64,000 nucleotides of DNA from Actinomyces bovis (GCF_900444995.1 NZ_UAPQ01000009.1:62001-126000); one strand, 5' to 3'. Positions 8,354-18,884 are shown, counted from the first letter of the stretch. A program made the numbers and translations. The notes: generated by a model not told the origin, from the sequence alone.

Positions 8354-11300
8354 TCATTTGACGACGACGATCACATCCGCCTTGCCTTGCTCCTGCTTTA
8401 CCCGAAGCTTGGAGTCGGCAGTGATGCCGTCGACAACTACCTTGGTGGTGGTCGTGCCGGTTAGACGGTTCTGAGTCAGTACCGTCGTCCCGCGACGCAG
8501 AGCCAGCGTGTCCTTGCCGTCGTTGTCCCAGTCACCCACCAACACTTCATCGGTGCTGCGGCCAATGGAGATCGAGGCGTAGACCGGGGCATCAACGCGG
8601 TTCTCGTTGTAGAAAACCACGCGGGTACCTACGCGCACGGCGTAGGTCAAAGACCCGTTGCCGTCCCAGTCACCCCAGATGACGCGGCCCTTGCTTTCTC
8701 CGGCAGCCTCCACGCTGGCCACATAGGCGGGCTTAGCACCCTGCGGCGTCGGCGGGTCACTCGGGTCAGGCTCGGGGTTGGGCGGGGTTACTGCTACCTT
8801 GGCCGGGGTGGATAGGCCCACTCGGGCGTTGGCCGTCACTGAACCGCAGGGCTCGGGCGTGGGGCTGGCGGTGCAGTCCACGCCCAGGAGGTCGTTGCTG
8901 GTGGCCTTGTCGATCTTGACTAGGCGCAGGTCGTCAACCAGCACTGGCGTACTACCGGCTGCCGCAGCCACCTTGAAGGTGACCTCGGTGCTCTCAGCTC
9001 CCACCTTGAAACGCACCGGCACGCGCTGGAAATAGCTGCCGTGCTTCTGGTCAGCGGCAACGTAGTTCTTTGCGAAGGTCGAGTTAATGACCGTGCTGAC
9101 GCTGCCGGTGGCTTCGGCAGAGTCGGCCGCCGTAGCTACATCCAGGTAGTTCTGGCCCACGACCCCGGCGGCATTGGTGTTCACCTTGACGTCAGTGGGG
9201 TCGTCCGCCGGGTCTGCGGGAGTGCCGGGCTGATCCGGCTGGGCCGGGTCGGCGGGGTTGATCTCACCGGTGAGGGCGTTGATCTCCGCGATGGCTAGCA
9301 GACCGTCCGGCTCGGTGGGCTTGGTCTTGTAGGAGGAGGTCACCTCCAACTTGATGAGTTTGGCGTCCACCGGGTGGGAGAACACGATGCGCTGCTCCGA
9401 ACCCGTGTTGGCTAGCTTGCCCTCAGCCACCAGGGTGCCGACATTAGCGGCGTCCTGGCCCACGTAGACCTTGTAGCTTTCGATCCGTCCATTGGCTTGG
9501 CCGACGCGCCCGGTGATGGACAGACCAGAGACCTTGGTGGGAGCCACCGCCGTCACATCAGTGCCTTCGTAGAGGCCAAGAAGCACGGTGGAGGGGTGCG
9601 GCTGGAGCTTGACCCAGTCCTTGTCGTAGAAGGTTGCCGTCTTCTTGTCCAGCATGTAGGACACAGGGTTGGCTGAGTAGGCGGCCGGTGCTTCGACCAC
9701 CTGTAGCGCGCCGGTGTAGGGCTTTAACTCAGCTCCAGGAGCCGGAGTGCCCGGACCAGCCTGGTCGATCGTGGCGGTGCCGCAAGCTACACGCGCATTG
9801 CCCCAGTCAGCGTGGTCGTTGCCGTTGCTGTCCCCGCCGTCGCCAGAGATGAGGCGGATAGTGCGCATGCCGGTGACGTCACCGGTGATGGTCTTGGCAC
9901 TAGACGTGGCTCGTAGCACCTCAGTCTGGGGTACCACAGTCTGCCAGGTCGCACCGTCACGGGTGCCCTTCACCTCGAAGGTCACTGAGCCGCGCGAGCT
10001 CTGGGCGTCATCAACGCCAACCACCGCCGCAAAGGTGTGGCACTTGCCGTTGAGGTCGAAGCCGACGTCGGAAGGCGCGTGGGCGCCGATGCCCTTGGCG
10101 TACTCGGTGCCGTCGATGCTCATAGTCGGCCCGTCGCCCTGTTCCTGCTCACCGTTGCCTTGATCCCGCTCAACTGGTCCCCAACCGTTCTGGTTGTAGG
10201 CCGGGTTGAAGGGCAGGTCGGACAGGTAGGTGATGCCATCGGTGGCGACTCCCCCAAGCACCGCCGTGGTGGTGGTGCCCTTGGCGGTGCGCGCGGCACC
10301 GTCAACCTTGTAGCTAGCCCTGTGGACCAGCGGGAAGGCCTTGCCGCCGGCGGCTTCCGGCACGGTTACATCCCAGGTGACGGTGAAGACTTCCCCGGGC
10401 GCCACCGAGGCGGCGGTGGCGGAACCACGTGGAGTAGCGGTCCAACCTTCGGGCACGGTCAAAGCGGAACTCACCTCGGTGATGGCCACAGCCTCAGCAT
10501 TGCTGACGGTGGTGGTCACCGTGGCGGTGGTGCCGGCTTGAGCCTCACCGGTGACAGCGACCGAGGCAGCCGCACAGGCGGGCGCGGTGTCACTAGCGCC
10601 AAGGTCTTCCACCCGGAAGTTGTCCATGGTGAAGTCAGCAGCGTCTACGCCTCCGCGGAGGTTTTGCAGCCCCACCCAGTAGCTGCCACAGGCTCCGGCC
10701 ACGAAGTCCGCGGTGAAATGCGTGGGGCTATTGGCTGCGGGCATATCGGTGCTGTTGAGCGTGGTGGTGCGAATTGCGTCAGTTCCCACGCTGTCATAGG
10801 CGGTGACCCACTGATAGACGCCGGGGAAGGCGTTTTCGTAGTCGAAGGAAACGCGGTAACGGTGACCCGCCTGGAAGTCCACAGTCTGTGGCACTGTGCG
10901 GTAAACCAGGCCGCCGTTCTCTGAGTGAGACTTCAGAGACCAGTGCCCGCCGATGACGTCGTCGGTGGTCTTGACGCGTCCGTTAGGCGTGGTCCAGCCC
11001 TTCTGGGTGTAGGGCGCGTTGAGTGGCGCCAAAACGGTGCGCGGATCGGTGGAGCCACCGGCGTCACCTTTAACAAATGGACCCCAGCCCTGCGTGACAT
11101 GCTCGAAGTCCTCGAAGGTCACGGTGACGGGCTTGTCAGCGGTGGCGGAGGCGGTGTCCTGTCCGGTCTGGGAGCCTGCTGCGCCCACACCCTTGCCGCT
11201 GGCAGAAACGGTGACCTCACGCTTGGCGCTACCCTCGCCGATTTCTACCCAGGCCGAGCCCTCGTAGGTGCCCTGATTCAGGGTGAAACTCTGGGCCAGC

Positions 11301-13696
11301 GAGCCTGAGGCGTCTCCGATCTGCGCGATCGGATCGTTTTGGGCGTCGTGGGTGGCGGTGACGCTGCCGGTGGTGGTGTAAGCCTTCAGGTCTCCAGCGT
11401 TGAAGCCGGGGTCGGTGAAGACGGTGCCTGCGCCCCACTGCGGTTCCGCAGCTGTGGCCGGGGTGGTGGAGGGGTACAGCACGAAGGCGGTGGAGGCGCG
11501 GTCAACCTCGGCAACGCCCTCGTAGGCGCTGGCGGGAATGGTCACGGAGCCACCGGATACGGGCAGGTCAGCAACCTTGGTCTTGCCTTGGTCAGTCAGC
11601 CGGTAGAGCGTAAGTGAGCTCTGCCCGGCGAAAGCCCGAGTCAACTGCCACGTGCTCTCACTAGCAGCGGGGTTGTAGTAGTAGAGGCGAGGCGCGCCAG
11701 CTTTGGTGCCGTTGTCGGTCCAGGGCAGCAGATAGCTGTCACCGCGCAGAACGGTGGCGCCGTCGTAGCTGATCTCACGGCTGGCAGCCATATCTGCCCG
11801 AATCTGCCCGCCCACGGAATCGCCGTTGGTCCGGTTGGTAACTGCGGTGGTGCCGCTGGCTACGGTACCGTTGGCGGTGGTCCAGATGTGCTTGGTGCCA
11901 GAGCCTGCGGCCTGGGTCTCGTGGCGCATCAGGCGTGAGGCTTGGATGAACTTGCTAGGCAGGTTGTTGGACCACACATTGGCGTAGAAAGCGCGCTGGT
12001 TCTGGTGACCAGTCCAGCCCTCAAACTCCTTTACCTGGGGGTAGCCCAGCGCCACATCCGGGTTCCAGGTGTCCTTGTTGGAGTTGTCAATGAAGCGGAT
12101 GATCTCAGAGTTCAGGCCCTTAGAGGAGCTGCCGCCGTATTTCTCATCATTGGCCCAGTGGGACCAGGTGGAGAAACGCTCAAACTTGTCCGACCATTCA
12201 GAGCCGACCTCCCAGCCCTGCTGGTTGAGTTCACGACCGAGCCGGTCAGAGGTCCAGCCCGAGCCGTAGTACACGTCAATGTAAAGCCAGCGGAATGCCG
12301 GGTAGCTGGCCAGGGGGAACTCGTCGCGCAGCGTCTGGAAGCGGCTGGTGACCTTGCCCTTGCCAAGGTCTTGGCGCTGGTCAATGTAGTAGGACTTGCC
12401 TAGCCAGTCCCAGCCAGCCACTCCGGTGAAGTCCAAGGTGCCGAAGGTTTGGGCATCCGGGTAGGCCTCGGTGGTGTTCACGTGGATGCCGTAGATGGCG
12501 TTGACGTCTTTGGTGGCGTTAAAGAGGGTCTTAAGGTCGGCGGCGCCACCGGCTCGGTTGTTGACATTGGAGGCATAGTCCGGGTGGGCGGAGTCGTGGC
12601 CCTCAGACTCGTAGCCCTTCAGCATTACGCGTTGGCCTAAGCCATCGGTTGCCAGACCGACGCGCTTGACGTCGTCAGCGGTGCGCAGGAAGGGGTGGGT
12701 GGCCTGGGAGGCGAAGTTGAAGGGGATGTGGGTGACGACGCGCTTGGCGTTATCTGCCGCGCCACGCACGGCTTCAGCGATGTCGGCGTAGGCAATCGCG
12801 GCATCCTGCCAGTCGACGCTGCCAGAGGAGTTCGCGTCGGAGGCGAAGACCAGCGTGGCGTAGGGCCGCTCTTCGTCTCCAATGGCGTCGGTGGCGGCAG
12901 CAGAGCGGTAGGTCCAGGCCCCCGCTCCGGCAGTCAGGGTAGGAGCGCCGTCAGCACCGGTGACGACCTGGCGGGCCCAGCGGCTGTTGTTGTTAGCGGT
13001 CTGGTGATCTGTTGTGTCCGGGGTCGCGTTGGTCTCCATGCCGACGGCGACCTGCGCGGTGTTAACCAACAGGTAGGCGGAACCAATATCTCTTGCATCC
13101 ACCGGGGTTTCGGCGGTGATCTGCCCGAAGGTGTCCTGCACTCCCGCCAGGGGATCTTTGGCACTGGCACCCCGAGCTGTGCCGGTGGTGGCGGCGGCGA
13201 AGGCGGCCCCGGCGTCGTTGGCAGAGACAGATACCAGGCTTTGACCGGGGATCTTGATTGTGTGACCACCACTGAGCTTGGTGATCCGGAATGTCAGAGT
13301 TGGGCGAGTGACATTGGCGGTGCCGTCCGCGTGGGAGGCAACGGTGTCCACCAGGATCTCCGCATCAAATGACGCGCCGCCGCTCAGGCTGACCTGATAG
13401 GTGACTTTCGTGTCAGAGCTGCGGGTGGCGGTAACCGACTGCACGGCTTGAGCTTTGCCGTCGATCAGGACCTCACGGACTGTGGCGGCGCGCCCACCCA
13501 GGTGGCTGGCGCCCACTTGGTAGCTGACCACCTGCGGGAAGTCTGCAGCCACGGTGGCACTGAGGCCGGGCACCGCAATGGTGGTGGGGGCGTTTAGTGC
13601 TGGAGCAGCTTCGGCCGCAGCACTGGCGGCTAGGGGGATGGATAGTGTGAGCGCGCCCAAGATTGCTATTGAGCGGGATAGCGGTAGTCGTCTCAT
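8354..13696 (-). CDS. Secreted endo-alpha-N-acetylgalactosaminidase, GH101
   Basis: A 1780-residue secreted glycosidase that should release the core-1 disaccharide Gal-beta-1,3-GalNAc from Ser/Thr of mucin-type glycoproteins. A Sec signal peptide (about 1-31, ending ASAAAEAAPA) precedes the GH101 core. Asp474 in WLYIDVYYGSGW is the expected nucleophile; the acid/base is probably Glu496 or Glu500 in GWEVGSEW. Next are a NEW3-type beta domain (about 1045-1125), an NPCBM-like domain (about 1150-1305), a discoidin-like domain (about 1318-1478) and a C-terminal pair of DWDGNG/DWDNDG repeats (1658-1780). I see no LPXTG signal, so it is probably released or held by sugar binding. It stands alone between priA and the HAD gene. 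Confidence 0.9.
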   Translation of the reverse strand: MRRLPLSRSIAILGALTLSIPLAASAAAEAAPALNAPTTIAVPGLSATVAADFPQVVSYQVGASHLGGRAATVREVLIDGKAQAVQSVTATRSSDTKVTYQVSLSGGASFDAEILVDTVASHADGTANVTRPTLTFRITKLSGGHTIKIPGQSLVSVSANDAGAAFAAATTGTARGASAKDPLAGVQDTFGQITAETPVDARDIGSAYLLVNTAQVAVGMETNATPDTTDHQTANNNSRWARQVVTGADGAPTLTAGAGAWTYRSAAATDAIGDEERPYATLVFASDANSSGSVDWQDAAIAYADIAEAVRGAADNAKRVVTHIPFNFASQATHPFLRTADDVKRVGLATDGLGQRVMLKGYESEGHDSAHPDYASNVNNRAGGAADLKTLFNATKDVNAIYGIHVNTTEAYPDAQTFGTLDFTGVAGWDWLGKSYYIDQRQDLGKGKVTSRFQTLRDEFPLASYPAFRWLYIDVYYGSGWTSDRLGRELNQQGWEVGSEWSDKFERFSTWSHWANDEKYGGSSSKGLNSEIIRFIDNSNKDTWNPDVALGYPQVKEFEGWTGHQNQRAFYANVWSNNLPSKFIQASRLMRHETQAAGSGTKHIWTTANGTVASGTTAVTNRTNGDSVGGQIRADMAASREISYDGATVLRGDSYLLPWTDNGTKAGAPRLYYYNPAASESTWQLTRAFAGQSSLTLYRLTDQGKTKVADLPVSGGSVTIPASAYEGVAEVDRASTAFVLYPSTTPATAAEPQWGAGTVFTDPGFNAGDLKAYTTTGSVTATHDAQNDPIAQIGDASGSLAQSFTLNQGTYEGSAWVEIGEGSAKREVTVSASGKGVGAAGSQTGQDTASATADKPVTVTFEDFEHVTQGWGPFVKGDAGGSTDPRTVLAPLNAPYTQKGWTTPNGRVKTTDDVIGGHWSLKSHSENGGLVYRTVPQTVDFQAGHRYRVSFDYENAFPGVYQWVTAYDSVGTDAIRTTTLNSTDMPAANSPTHFTADFVAGACGSYWVGLQNLRGGVDAADFTMDNFRVEDLGASDTAPACAAASVAVTGEAQAGTTATVTTTVSNAEAVAITEVSSALTVPEGWTATPRGSATAASVAPGEVFTVTWDVTVPEAAGGKAFPLVHRASYKVDGAARTAKGTTTTAVLGGVATDGITYLSDLPFNPAYNQNGWGPVERDQGNGEQEQGDGPTMSIDGTEYAKGIGAHAPSDVGFDLNGKCHTFAAVVGVDDAQSSRGSVTFEVKGTRDGATWQTVVPQTEVLRATSSAKTITGDVTGMRTIRLISGDGGDSNGNDHADWGNARVACGTATIDQAGPGTPAPGAELKPYTGALQVVEAPAAYSANPVSYMLDKKTATFYDKDWVKLQPHPSTVLLGLYEGTDVTAVAPTKVSGLSITGRVGQANGRIESYKVYVGQDAANVGTLVAEGKLANTGSEQRIVFSHPVDAKLIKLEVTSSYKTKPTEPDGLLAIAEINALTGEINPADPAQPDQPGTPADPADDPTDVKVNTNAAGVVGQNYLDVATAADSAEATGSVSTVINSTFAKNYVAADQKHGSYFQRVPVRFKVGAESTEVTFKVAAAAGSTPVLVDDLRLVKIDKATSNDLLGVDCTASPTPEPCGSVTANARVGLSTPAKVAVTPPNPEPDPSDPPTPQGAKPAYVASVEAAGESKGRVIWGDWDGNGSLTYAVRVGTRVVFYNENRVDAPVYASISIGRSTDEVLVGDWDNDGKDTLALRRGTTVLTQNRLTGTTTTKVVVDGITADSKLRVKQEQGKADVIVVVK

Positions 13697-13743
13697 CGGG
13701 GCTCCTTTGCCTGATGTGGGGATTGACGTACCTCGTCTCGCTG

Positions 13744-13772
13744 ATCATCGGTGGAATAGCCCCAAATGTCAA
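13744..13772 (-). promoter_or_regulatory. Promoter of the GH101 gene
   Basis: On the minus strand a perfect TTGACA (-35, 13772-13767) is followed after exactly 17 nt by GATGAT (-10, 13749-13744). The ATG is about 50 nt downstream of the -10 and has an AAAGGAG site 5 nt before it. The 50 bp upstream of the -35 is AT-rich and holds TGATT twice at a 10-bp step, a possible regulator site. Confidence 0.6.
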
Positions 13773-13826
13773 GATTTAACTGAAACGCGCATTAACTAAT
13801 CAATTTCAATCATTTAGATGTTGTGT

Positions 13827-15863
13827 TCACCACAGCACTGTCGGGTCCAGCTCCACCCTCACCGGAGGCAAATTCTCCAGCGCGCGCCGCACTGTCACCC
13901 TCCGCAGCAAACTGGCTAGCTCACGCCCCTGTGCAACTGGCACGCGCACGAGGGCGCGGCGCAAGCCCTCCGCCCCCAAGTCAGCGCTCACCTCCATAGG
14001 TGACGGCCCAAGTGTCTCAAAACCCGCACCTCTGGCTTCCTCCAGCACTGCCTCCACCGCTGCACGCGCTCCATCCAACCGGGCGGTGCGCCAGGCCGGT
14101 GGCAGATGTAGCTGGTCGCGTTCCAGCAGCTGGGCCCGTGCAAAACCAGGCTGATCCCAGCGCAGGAGCGCCTGGGCGGTATCCGGCTCAGGCCGCCCCA
14201 AAAGCAGCACGCGGGCATCCGGAGCAGCTAGTGCGGCTGCGTTAGACCAGCGGCGTAAGGCCTCCGCCTGAGCTCCCAACTCAGGGCGAGAGGAGAGTAC
14301 GGCCCCGTCTAGCAGCAGCACTGCCCGATAACCGCCCTCCGCAACCGGTTCAGCACCAGGGGTTGCCACCACCAGACGCGGGGCTGCATCTACTTCATGG
14401 ATCACCCCATGAGAGGCCTTAGTACCAGAGACCACAACTTTTGCCCCGGAGAAAGCCCGGGCGAGCTCCTCGGCGGTGCGAGCCGTGCCCACCGCCACCA
14501 TGCGCAGTCTCTGCCCACCACAGTGAGCACAACGCCAGTGCCCCACCGGACGGGAACACCAACGGCATGCCGCCGCCCGGTCGGATTGCAGGGCTACCGG
14601 CCCACCGCAAAGCTTGCACTTTGCGGCCTGACGGCAGTCTTCACAGGCAACTACCGGCGCATATCCCCCGCGTGGTACCTGTACCAGTACCGGGCCAGCT
14701 TCAAGCGCTGCCCGCACGGCGCGATGCGCCAGGGAAGGAATGCGTGCCCCACCGGAAGCACCTTCAGCAGAGAGTTCCGCTGTGCCAGGTACCTCCACGC
14801 GCGGACGGTGAGTCAGCACAGTATCCCTTGCCGGCGCTAGGACCGTAGCCCAGCCGCGTTCTACCAATGCCTGTGCTTCTGGAGTCACGGTGTGCCCGGC
14901 TATCAACAAACCAGTGCCCTCAATGCTGGAGCGCAGAGCTAGCACCTGCCGCGCATGGGTGTAGGGCGCCCGGCGCTCATCCAGGCGATCATCGCCGTCA
15001 TCCCAGATCACGGCCAGCCCCAAGTGTTTGACCGGGGCATAGGCGGCAGCGCGCGTGCCGACGACCACACGAGCGTGCCCCAACAGCAGCCGCGTAAAGC
15101 TGCGGTAGCGGGCCGCCGGTCCAACCTCGGCTCCCAGTTGCACCACGGCTTCACCTGGGAGCAGCTCACTGAGGCGCTGGCTGATCTCCACCACCTGCTG
15201 GTTGGTGGCGAGCAACAGCAACACTCCCCTGCCCGAGCACAGGGTGGCTCGCGCAGCGCGGGCCACGAGTCCCAGCCATGACTGACCGCTAGGCGGGTGG
15301 GGTAGGACGTGCCAAATGGCGCGAGGACTGCCGCCGTTAGCGAGCTGGTGCAGCAGCTCCGTTCCACCCATATAGTCAGCCCAGCCTGAAACCTTAGGCT
15401 CAGTCCAAGCTGGTGGCCTGGGGGCTGGCTTATCCCGTTCGGAGTTCTCCGCGCCGCGGTGGCGTGGAGGAACAGCTAGGCGGACGACGTCGGCGCGACT
15501 GCCGGCGGCACGGGTGGCCACTGCTTCTACTAAGGCGCGGGTGGCTTCGGTTAGCACTGGCATATCCGAGACGACGCGGCGCAGTGGGGCCAGTCGCCCC
15601 CGGTGGCTGGTGGAGTCGCTGCGCCCCCAGATCCAGCCGTAGCTTTCCTGCCCTCCAAAGCGCACTACTACCCGGGTGCCTACCTGAGCGGCAGCGTCCA
15701 GGGCTGGAGGTACCAGGTAGTCGAAAAGTCGGTCTAGCTGTGGCAGAGGGGTGTCCAGCAACACCTGAGCGACCGGCAGGAGTACGCCGTCTGCTTGAAC
15801 CCGCCGGGTCACGGGCGCAGGGACGGCGAGCAGTGTCCCCTGCTCACCGACCTCCGCGCTCAT
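13827..15863 (-). CDS. priA: Primosomal protein N' (PriA), helicase-motif-deficient actinobacterial type
   Basis: A 678-residue replication-restart protein. The N-terminal DNA-binding part begins at VAQVLLDTPLPQLDRLFDYLVP. The zinc-binding cysteines are seen in CEDCRQAAKCKLCGG and CRWCSRPVGHWRCAHCGG. The Walker A lysine motif of classical PriA is absent (PHPPSGQSW stands there) and the DEAH box reads DDGDDRLDE. Actinobacterial PriA proteins are known to lack these motifs, so I do not treat it as broken. It starts 1 bp after the metK stop codon. Confidence 0.9.
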   Translation of the reverse strand: MSAEVGEQGTLLAVPAPVTRRVQADGVLLPVAQVLLDTPLPQLDRLFDYLVPPALDAAAQVGTRVVVRFGGQESYGWIWGRSDSTSHRGRLAPLRRVVSDMPVLTEATRALVEAVATRAAGSRADVVRLAVPPRHRGAENSERDKPAPRPPAWTEPKVSGWADYMGGTELLHQLANGGSPRAIWHVLPHPPSGQSWLGLVARAARATLCSGRGVLLLLATNQQVVEISQRLSELLPGEAVVQLGAEVGPAARYRSFTRLLLGHARVVVGTRAAAYAPVKHLGLAVIWDDGDDRLDERRAPYTHARQVLALRSSIEGTGLLIAGHTVTPEAQALVERGWATVLAPARDTVLTHRPRVEVPGTAELSAEGASGGARIPSLAHRAVRAALEAGPVLVQVPRGGYAPVVACEDCRQAAKCKLCGGPVALQSDRAAACRWCSRPVGHWRCAHCGGQRLRMVAVGTARTAEELARAFSGAKVVVSGTKASHGVIHEVDAAPRLVVATPGAEPVAEGGYRAVLLLDGAVLSSRPELGAQAEALRRWSNAAALAAPDARVLLLGRPEPDTAQALLRWDQPGFARAQLLERDQLHLPPAWRTARLDGARAAVEAVLEEARGAGFETLGPSPMEVSADLGAEGLRRALVRVPVAQGRELASLLRRVTVRRALENLPPVRVELDPTVLW

Positions 15864-15864
15864 C

Positions 15865-17070
15865 TCAGATCACGGCGCGCAGGGCGTCTACCCGATCGGT
15901 GGCCTCCCAGGTGAAACCTGGACGACCAAAATGCCCGTAGGCGCTGGTGTTGCGGTAAATCGGCCGCAACAGGTCCAGGTCACGGATGATTGCGGCCGGG
16001 CGCAGATCAAATACTTCCTGCACGGCGGCGACGATCTGCCCCACAGGCACAGTGTTGGTACCAAAGGTCTCCACATACAGGCCCACTGGATGCGCGGCGC
16101 CGATGGCGTAAGCCACCTGGATTTCGCAGCGCTGGGCTAGGCCTGCAGCCACCACGTTTTTAGCCACCCAGCGCATCGCATAGGAGGCAGAGCGGTCCAC
16201 CTTCGAAGGGTCTTTGCCGCTAAAGGCACCACCGCCGTGGCGGGCCATGCCGCCGTAAGTGTCCACGATGATCTTGCGTCCGGTCAGGCCCGCGTCACCA
16301 GCTGGCCCGCCGATAATGAACTGGCCAGAGGGATTGACCAGCAAGTCCATCGCCTTGGTGTCCAGTTCCAGGCCGGACTCGGCCTCAGCGACCAGAACCG
16401 GAGCCACCACCTCTGCTGCTAGCGCGTCACGCAACCAGGCCTGGCTGCGGTCCGGGTCGTGCTGGGTGGAGACCACCAGGCTGGCCAAGGACACCGGCTT
16501 GTCGCCGTCGTAGCCGATGGTTACCTGCGTCTTGCCGTCGGGACGCAGTCCTTCCACGATTCCCTGGCGGCGCACGGCGGTCAGACGCTCGGCTAGGCGG
16601 TGGGCTAGATGGATCGGCAGTGGCATGAGTTCAGCGGTGTCAGTGCAGGCGTAACCAAACATAAGGCCCTGGTCGCCTGCGCCCTGCAGATCGAGCTCAT
16701 CCACTGCGCCTGAATCGGAGCGGGCTTCTAAGGCTTTGTCCACTCCAGCGGCGATATCTGGGGACTGTTGACCAATGGACACCGAGACGCCGCAAGAGCG
16801 TCCGTCAAAGCAGACATCCGAGGAGGTGTAGCCGATGCGGGTGATCTCATCGCGGACGATCTGTGGGATTTCCACGTAGGCGCGCTCAGTGGTCACCTCA
16901 CCAGCCACATGCACCAGGCCGGTGGTGACCATAGTCTCTACCGCCACCCGGGCGGCTGGATCTTGCTCAAGGATGGCATCGAGGATGGCGTCTGAGATGC
17001 GGTCACAGACCTTGTCCGGGTGGCCCTCGGTGACCGACTCGGAGGTGAAAAGGCGCAGTGTGGAAGTCAC
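15865..17070 (-). CDS. metK: S-adenosylmethionine synthetase
   Basis: Makes S-adenosylmethionine from methionine and ATP. Three-repeat MetK fold; the N-terminus [19 protein letters not shown], the loop [31 protein letters not shown] and the P-loop-like [16 protein letters not shown] are all present. The start is the GTG at 17070 (401 residues), because the protein then opens as the family does. An in-frame TTG at 17103 would add 11 residues and cannot be excluded, since neither has a strong ribosome binding site. Close to coaBC upstream and priA downstream. Confidence 0.94.
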   Translation of the reverse strand: MTSTLRLFTSESVTEGHPDKVCDRISDAILDAILEQDPAARVAVETMVTTGLVHVAGEVTTERAYVEIPQIVRDEITRIGYTSSDVCFDGRSCGVSVSIGQQSPDIAAGVDKALEARSDSGAVDELDLQGAGDQGLMFGYACTDTAELMPLPIHLAHRLAERLTAVRRQGIVEGLRPDGKTQVTIGYDGDKPVSLASLVVSTQHDPDRSQAWLRDALAAEVVAPVLVAEAESGLELDTKAMDLLVNPSGQFIIGGPAGDAGLTGRKIIVDTYGGMARHGGGAFSGKDPSKVDRSASYAMRWVAKNVVAAGLAQRCEIQVAYAIGAAHPVGLYVETFGTNTVPVGQIVAAVQEVFDLRPAAIIRDLDLLRPIYRNTSAYGHFGRPGFTWEATDRVDALRAVI

Positions 17071-17139
17071 GTGCTGATCGTACCCATGCACCACTGACAA
17101 CAATGCATGCGCATGGTGGCCTTGCCAACAACCGGGTGC

Positions 17140-18465
17140 TCAGGAACTGAGGCGCTGGGCCAGCAACTCCACCAAAAGCCGCGCCACGTCGGCCTTAGTG
17201 CCGGAGGTACGGGCAACTTCCTGGCCCTGCCGGTCAAGCACCACGACGGCGTTGGGCACATCACCAAAGCCTAAGTGCTCCCCCACGGCGTTCACGGCCA
17301 ACAGGTCAGCCCCCTTGCGGCGAGCCTTGGCCACGCCGTGCGCCAGCACGTCACCCGTCTCATCGCCGGTCTCAGCAGCAAAACCGACCACAATTTGCCC
17401 AGGGTGCAAGGGGTTTCGCACCAGTCCCGCAAGGATGTCAGGGTTCTCCACCAGTTCTAGCCGCAGCGGCTCAGCGGCTTGGTCATCGGCGCCCAAGGGG
17501 TGCTTTTTGAGCTTGGTACTGCTGGCCTGCGCCGGCCGGAAGTCGGCCACGGCGGCGGTCATGACCACGGCGTCTGCGCTTGCCCCCTCGCGGTGTACCG
17601 CAGCCTCTAGCTCGCGGGCGGTGCCTACCGGCACCACGCGCACGGTGGCCGGCAGGCTTGTGAGCACCTCGGATTCGATATTGGCTGCTACCAGAATCGC
17701 CTTGCCACCGGCTTGGGTGACGGCCGCGGCAATCGCGCAGCCCTGACGTCCAGTTGAGCGGTTGCCCAAGTAGCGTACGGGATCCAGGGGTTCGCGGGTG
17801 CCTCCGGCAGATACCAGCACGGTGCGCCCGGCAAGCACTCCCCCTTGGCCCAGGACCTCCCGGGGATCTGCAGCGGCCACAGCTTGCCTGCAATCGTGTT
17901 GCTCCAAACTGGCCAGGGCCTGCGCCACCACTCGCTCTGGCTCCGGGAAACGTCCTTTTCCGGAATCAGCACCGGTAAGGCGCCCGGTATCTGGCTCAAT
18001 CACCACCAGCCCACGGCGTCGCAGGGTGGCCACGTTCTCGCGAGTAACGGCCGCCTCCCACATCTGCGTGTGCATGGCGGGCGCCAGGACCACTGGTGCT
18101 GACGCGGTCAAGATAGTGGCAGTGAGCAGGTCGTCAGAGCGACCAGCGGTCACGCGAGCCAGCAGGTCCGCGGAGGCCGGAGCCACGAGCACCAGCTCAG
18201 CCCATTCGGCGATGGCCACATGTTCAACGGCCGCCGGGTCGTCAAAGACGCCGGTAGCCACTGGTCTGCCGCTGATGGCAGCCAAAGTGGGGGCGCCGAT
18301 GAAGCGCAGGGCTGCTTCGGTTGGCACCACCTTGACCTCATGTCCTTGAGCGCGCAGGGCCCGGATCACGAATGGTGCTTTGTAGGCGGCTATGGAGCCT
18401 GAGACGCCGACGACGACGCGCCGCGACCTAGGTAGGTGCGCGGCGCGTGTGGGCTGTTCAGCCAC
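17140..18465 (-). CDS. coaBC: Bifunctional phosphopantothenoylcysteine decarboxylase / phosphopantothenate-cysteine ligase
   Basis: A 441-residue coenzyme A biosynthesis enzyme. The N-terminal flavoprotein (CoaC) shows VGVSGSIAAYKAP, the histidine in AVEHVAIAEW and the substrate-clamp motif APAMHTQMW. The C-terminal ligase (CoaB) shows SAGGTREPLDPVRYLGNRST, AAVADFRPA and KLKKH. It couples 4'-phosphopantothenate to cysteine and decarboxylates the product. It lies between rpoZ and metK, the standard actinobacterial order, 17 bp after the rpoZ stop. Confidence 0.95.
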   Translation of the reverse strand: MAEQPTRAAHLPRSRRVVVGVSGSIAAYKAPFVIRALRAQGHEVKVVPTEAALRFIGAPTLAAISGRPVATGVFDDPAAVEHVAIAEWAELVLVAPASADLLARVTAGRSDDLLTATILTASAPVVLAPAMHTQMWEAAVTRENVATLRRRGLVVIEPDTGRLTGADSGKGRFPEPERVVAQALASLEQHDCRQAVAAADPREVLGQGGVLAGRTVLVSAGGTREPLDPVRYLGNRSTGRQGCAIAAAVTQAGGKAILVAANIESEVLTSLPATVRVVPVGTARELEAAVHREGASADAVVMTAAVADFRPAQASSTKLKKHPLGADDQAAEPLRLELVENPDILAGLVRNPLHPGQIVVGFAAETGDETGDVLAHGVAKARRKGADLLAVNAVGEHLGFGDVPNAVVVLDRQGQEVARTSGTKADVARLLVELLAQRLSS

Positions 18466-18482
18466 GCTGGGGTCCTGTGGGC

Positions 18483-18884
18483 TCAGAACTGGATGTCGCC
18501 TAGGTCGACGGCGGGGGCCGCTTCCTCGGCGCCACTAAGGGGCAGGTCCACGTTGATGTCAGCGAACATATCGGCTTCGGCGGCGCGGCGCGCCTCCTCC
18601 AGCTCGGCGCGACGAGCCCGCGCCTCCTCACCGGAGATGACTTGCAGCTTCTCGTCCGCGATCTCGCGCAGGGCGATGCCCAGGGGCTTCTCCTCTACCT
18701 CGATCTCCACCAGGGGGCCGAAGAACTCGAGCTGGTTGTCTTCAAGCTGCTGGTTGTAGGTGTTGATCTGGCGGGCGCGCTTGGCGGCCTCCACCACCAG
18801 CCCGTACTTCGAGTCGACCTTGTCGAGCAGCTCGTCGATCGGGGGGTTGGTGATGCCCTCGGGCTGGGGCGAGGTTCCAAGCAT
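18483..18884 (-). CDS. rpoZ: RNA polymerase omega subunit
   Basis: A 133-residue omega subunit that helps assemble RNA polymerase. The core reads [29 protein letters not shown] and [15 protein letters not shown]. The ~45-residue acidic, Ala/Glu-rich C-terminal extension is longer than in most relatives. The ATG at 18884 ([10 protein letters not shown]) was preferred to an upstream extension because it fits the family start and has GGAG about 9 nt upstream. Between gmk and coaBC as usual. Confidence 0.93.
   Translation of the reverse strand: MLGTSPQPEGITNPPIDELLDKVDSKYGLVVEAAKRARQINTYNQQLEDNQLEFFGPLVEIEVEEKPLGIALREIADEKLQVISGEEARARRAELEEARRAAEADMFADINVDLPLSGAEEAAPAVDLGDIQF

Noticed and set aside
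10037-10924. 295-residue plus-strand open frame opposite the GH101 gene
   Set aside because: Gly/Val-rich low-complexity product, no family motifs, and full overlap with a well-supported gene; a high-GC antisense shadow.
13827-15863. PriA without Walker A considered a pseudogene
   Set aside because: Loss of helicase motifs is the rule in actinobacterial PriA, and the zinc cysteines and DNA-binding part are intact.
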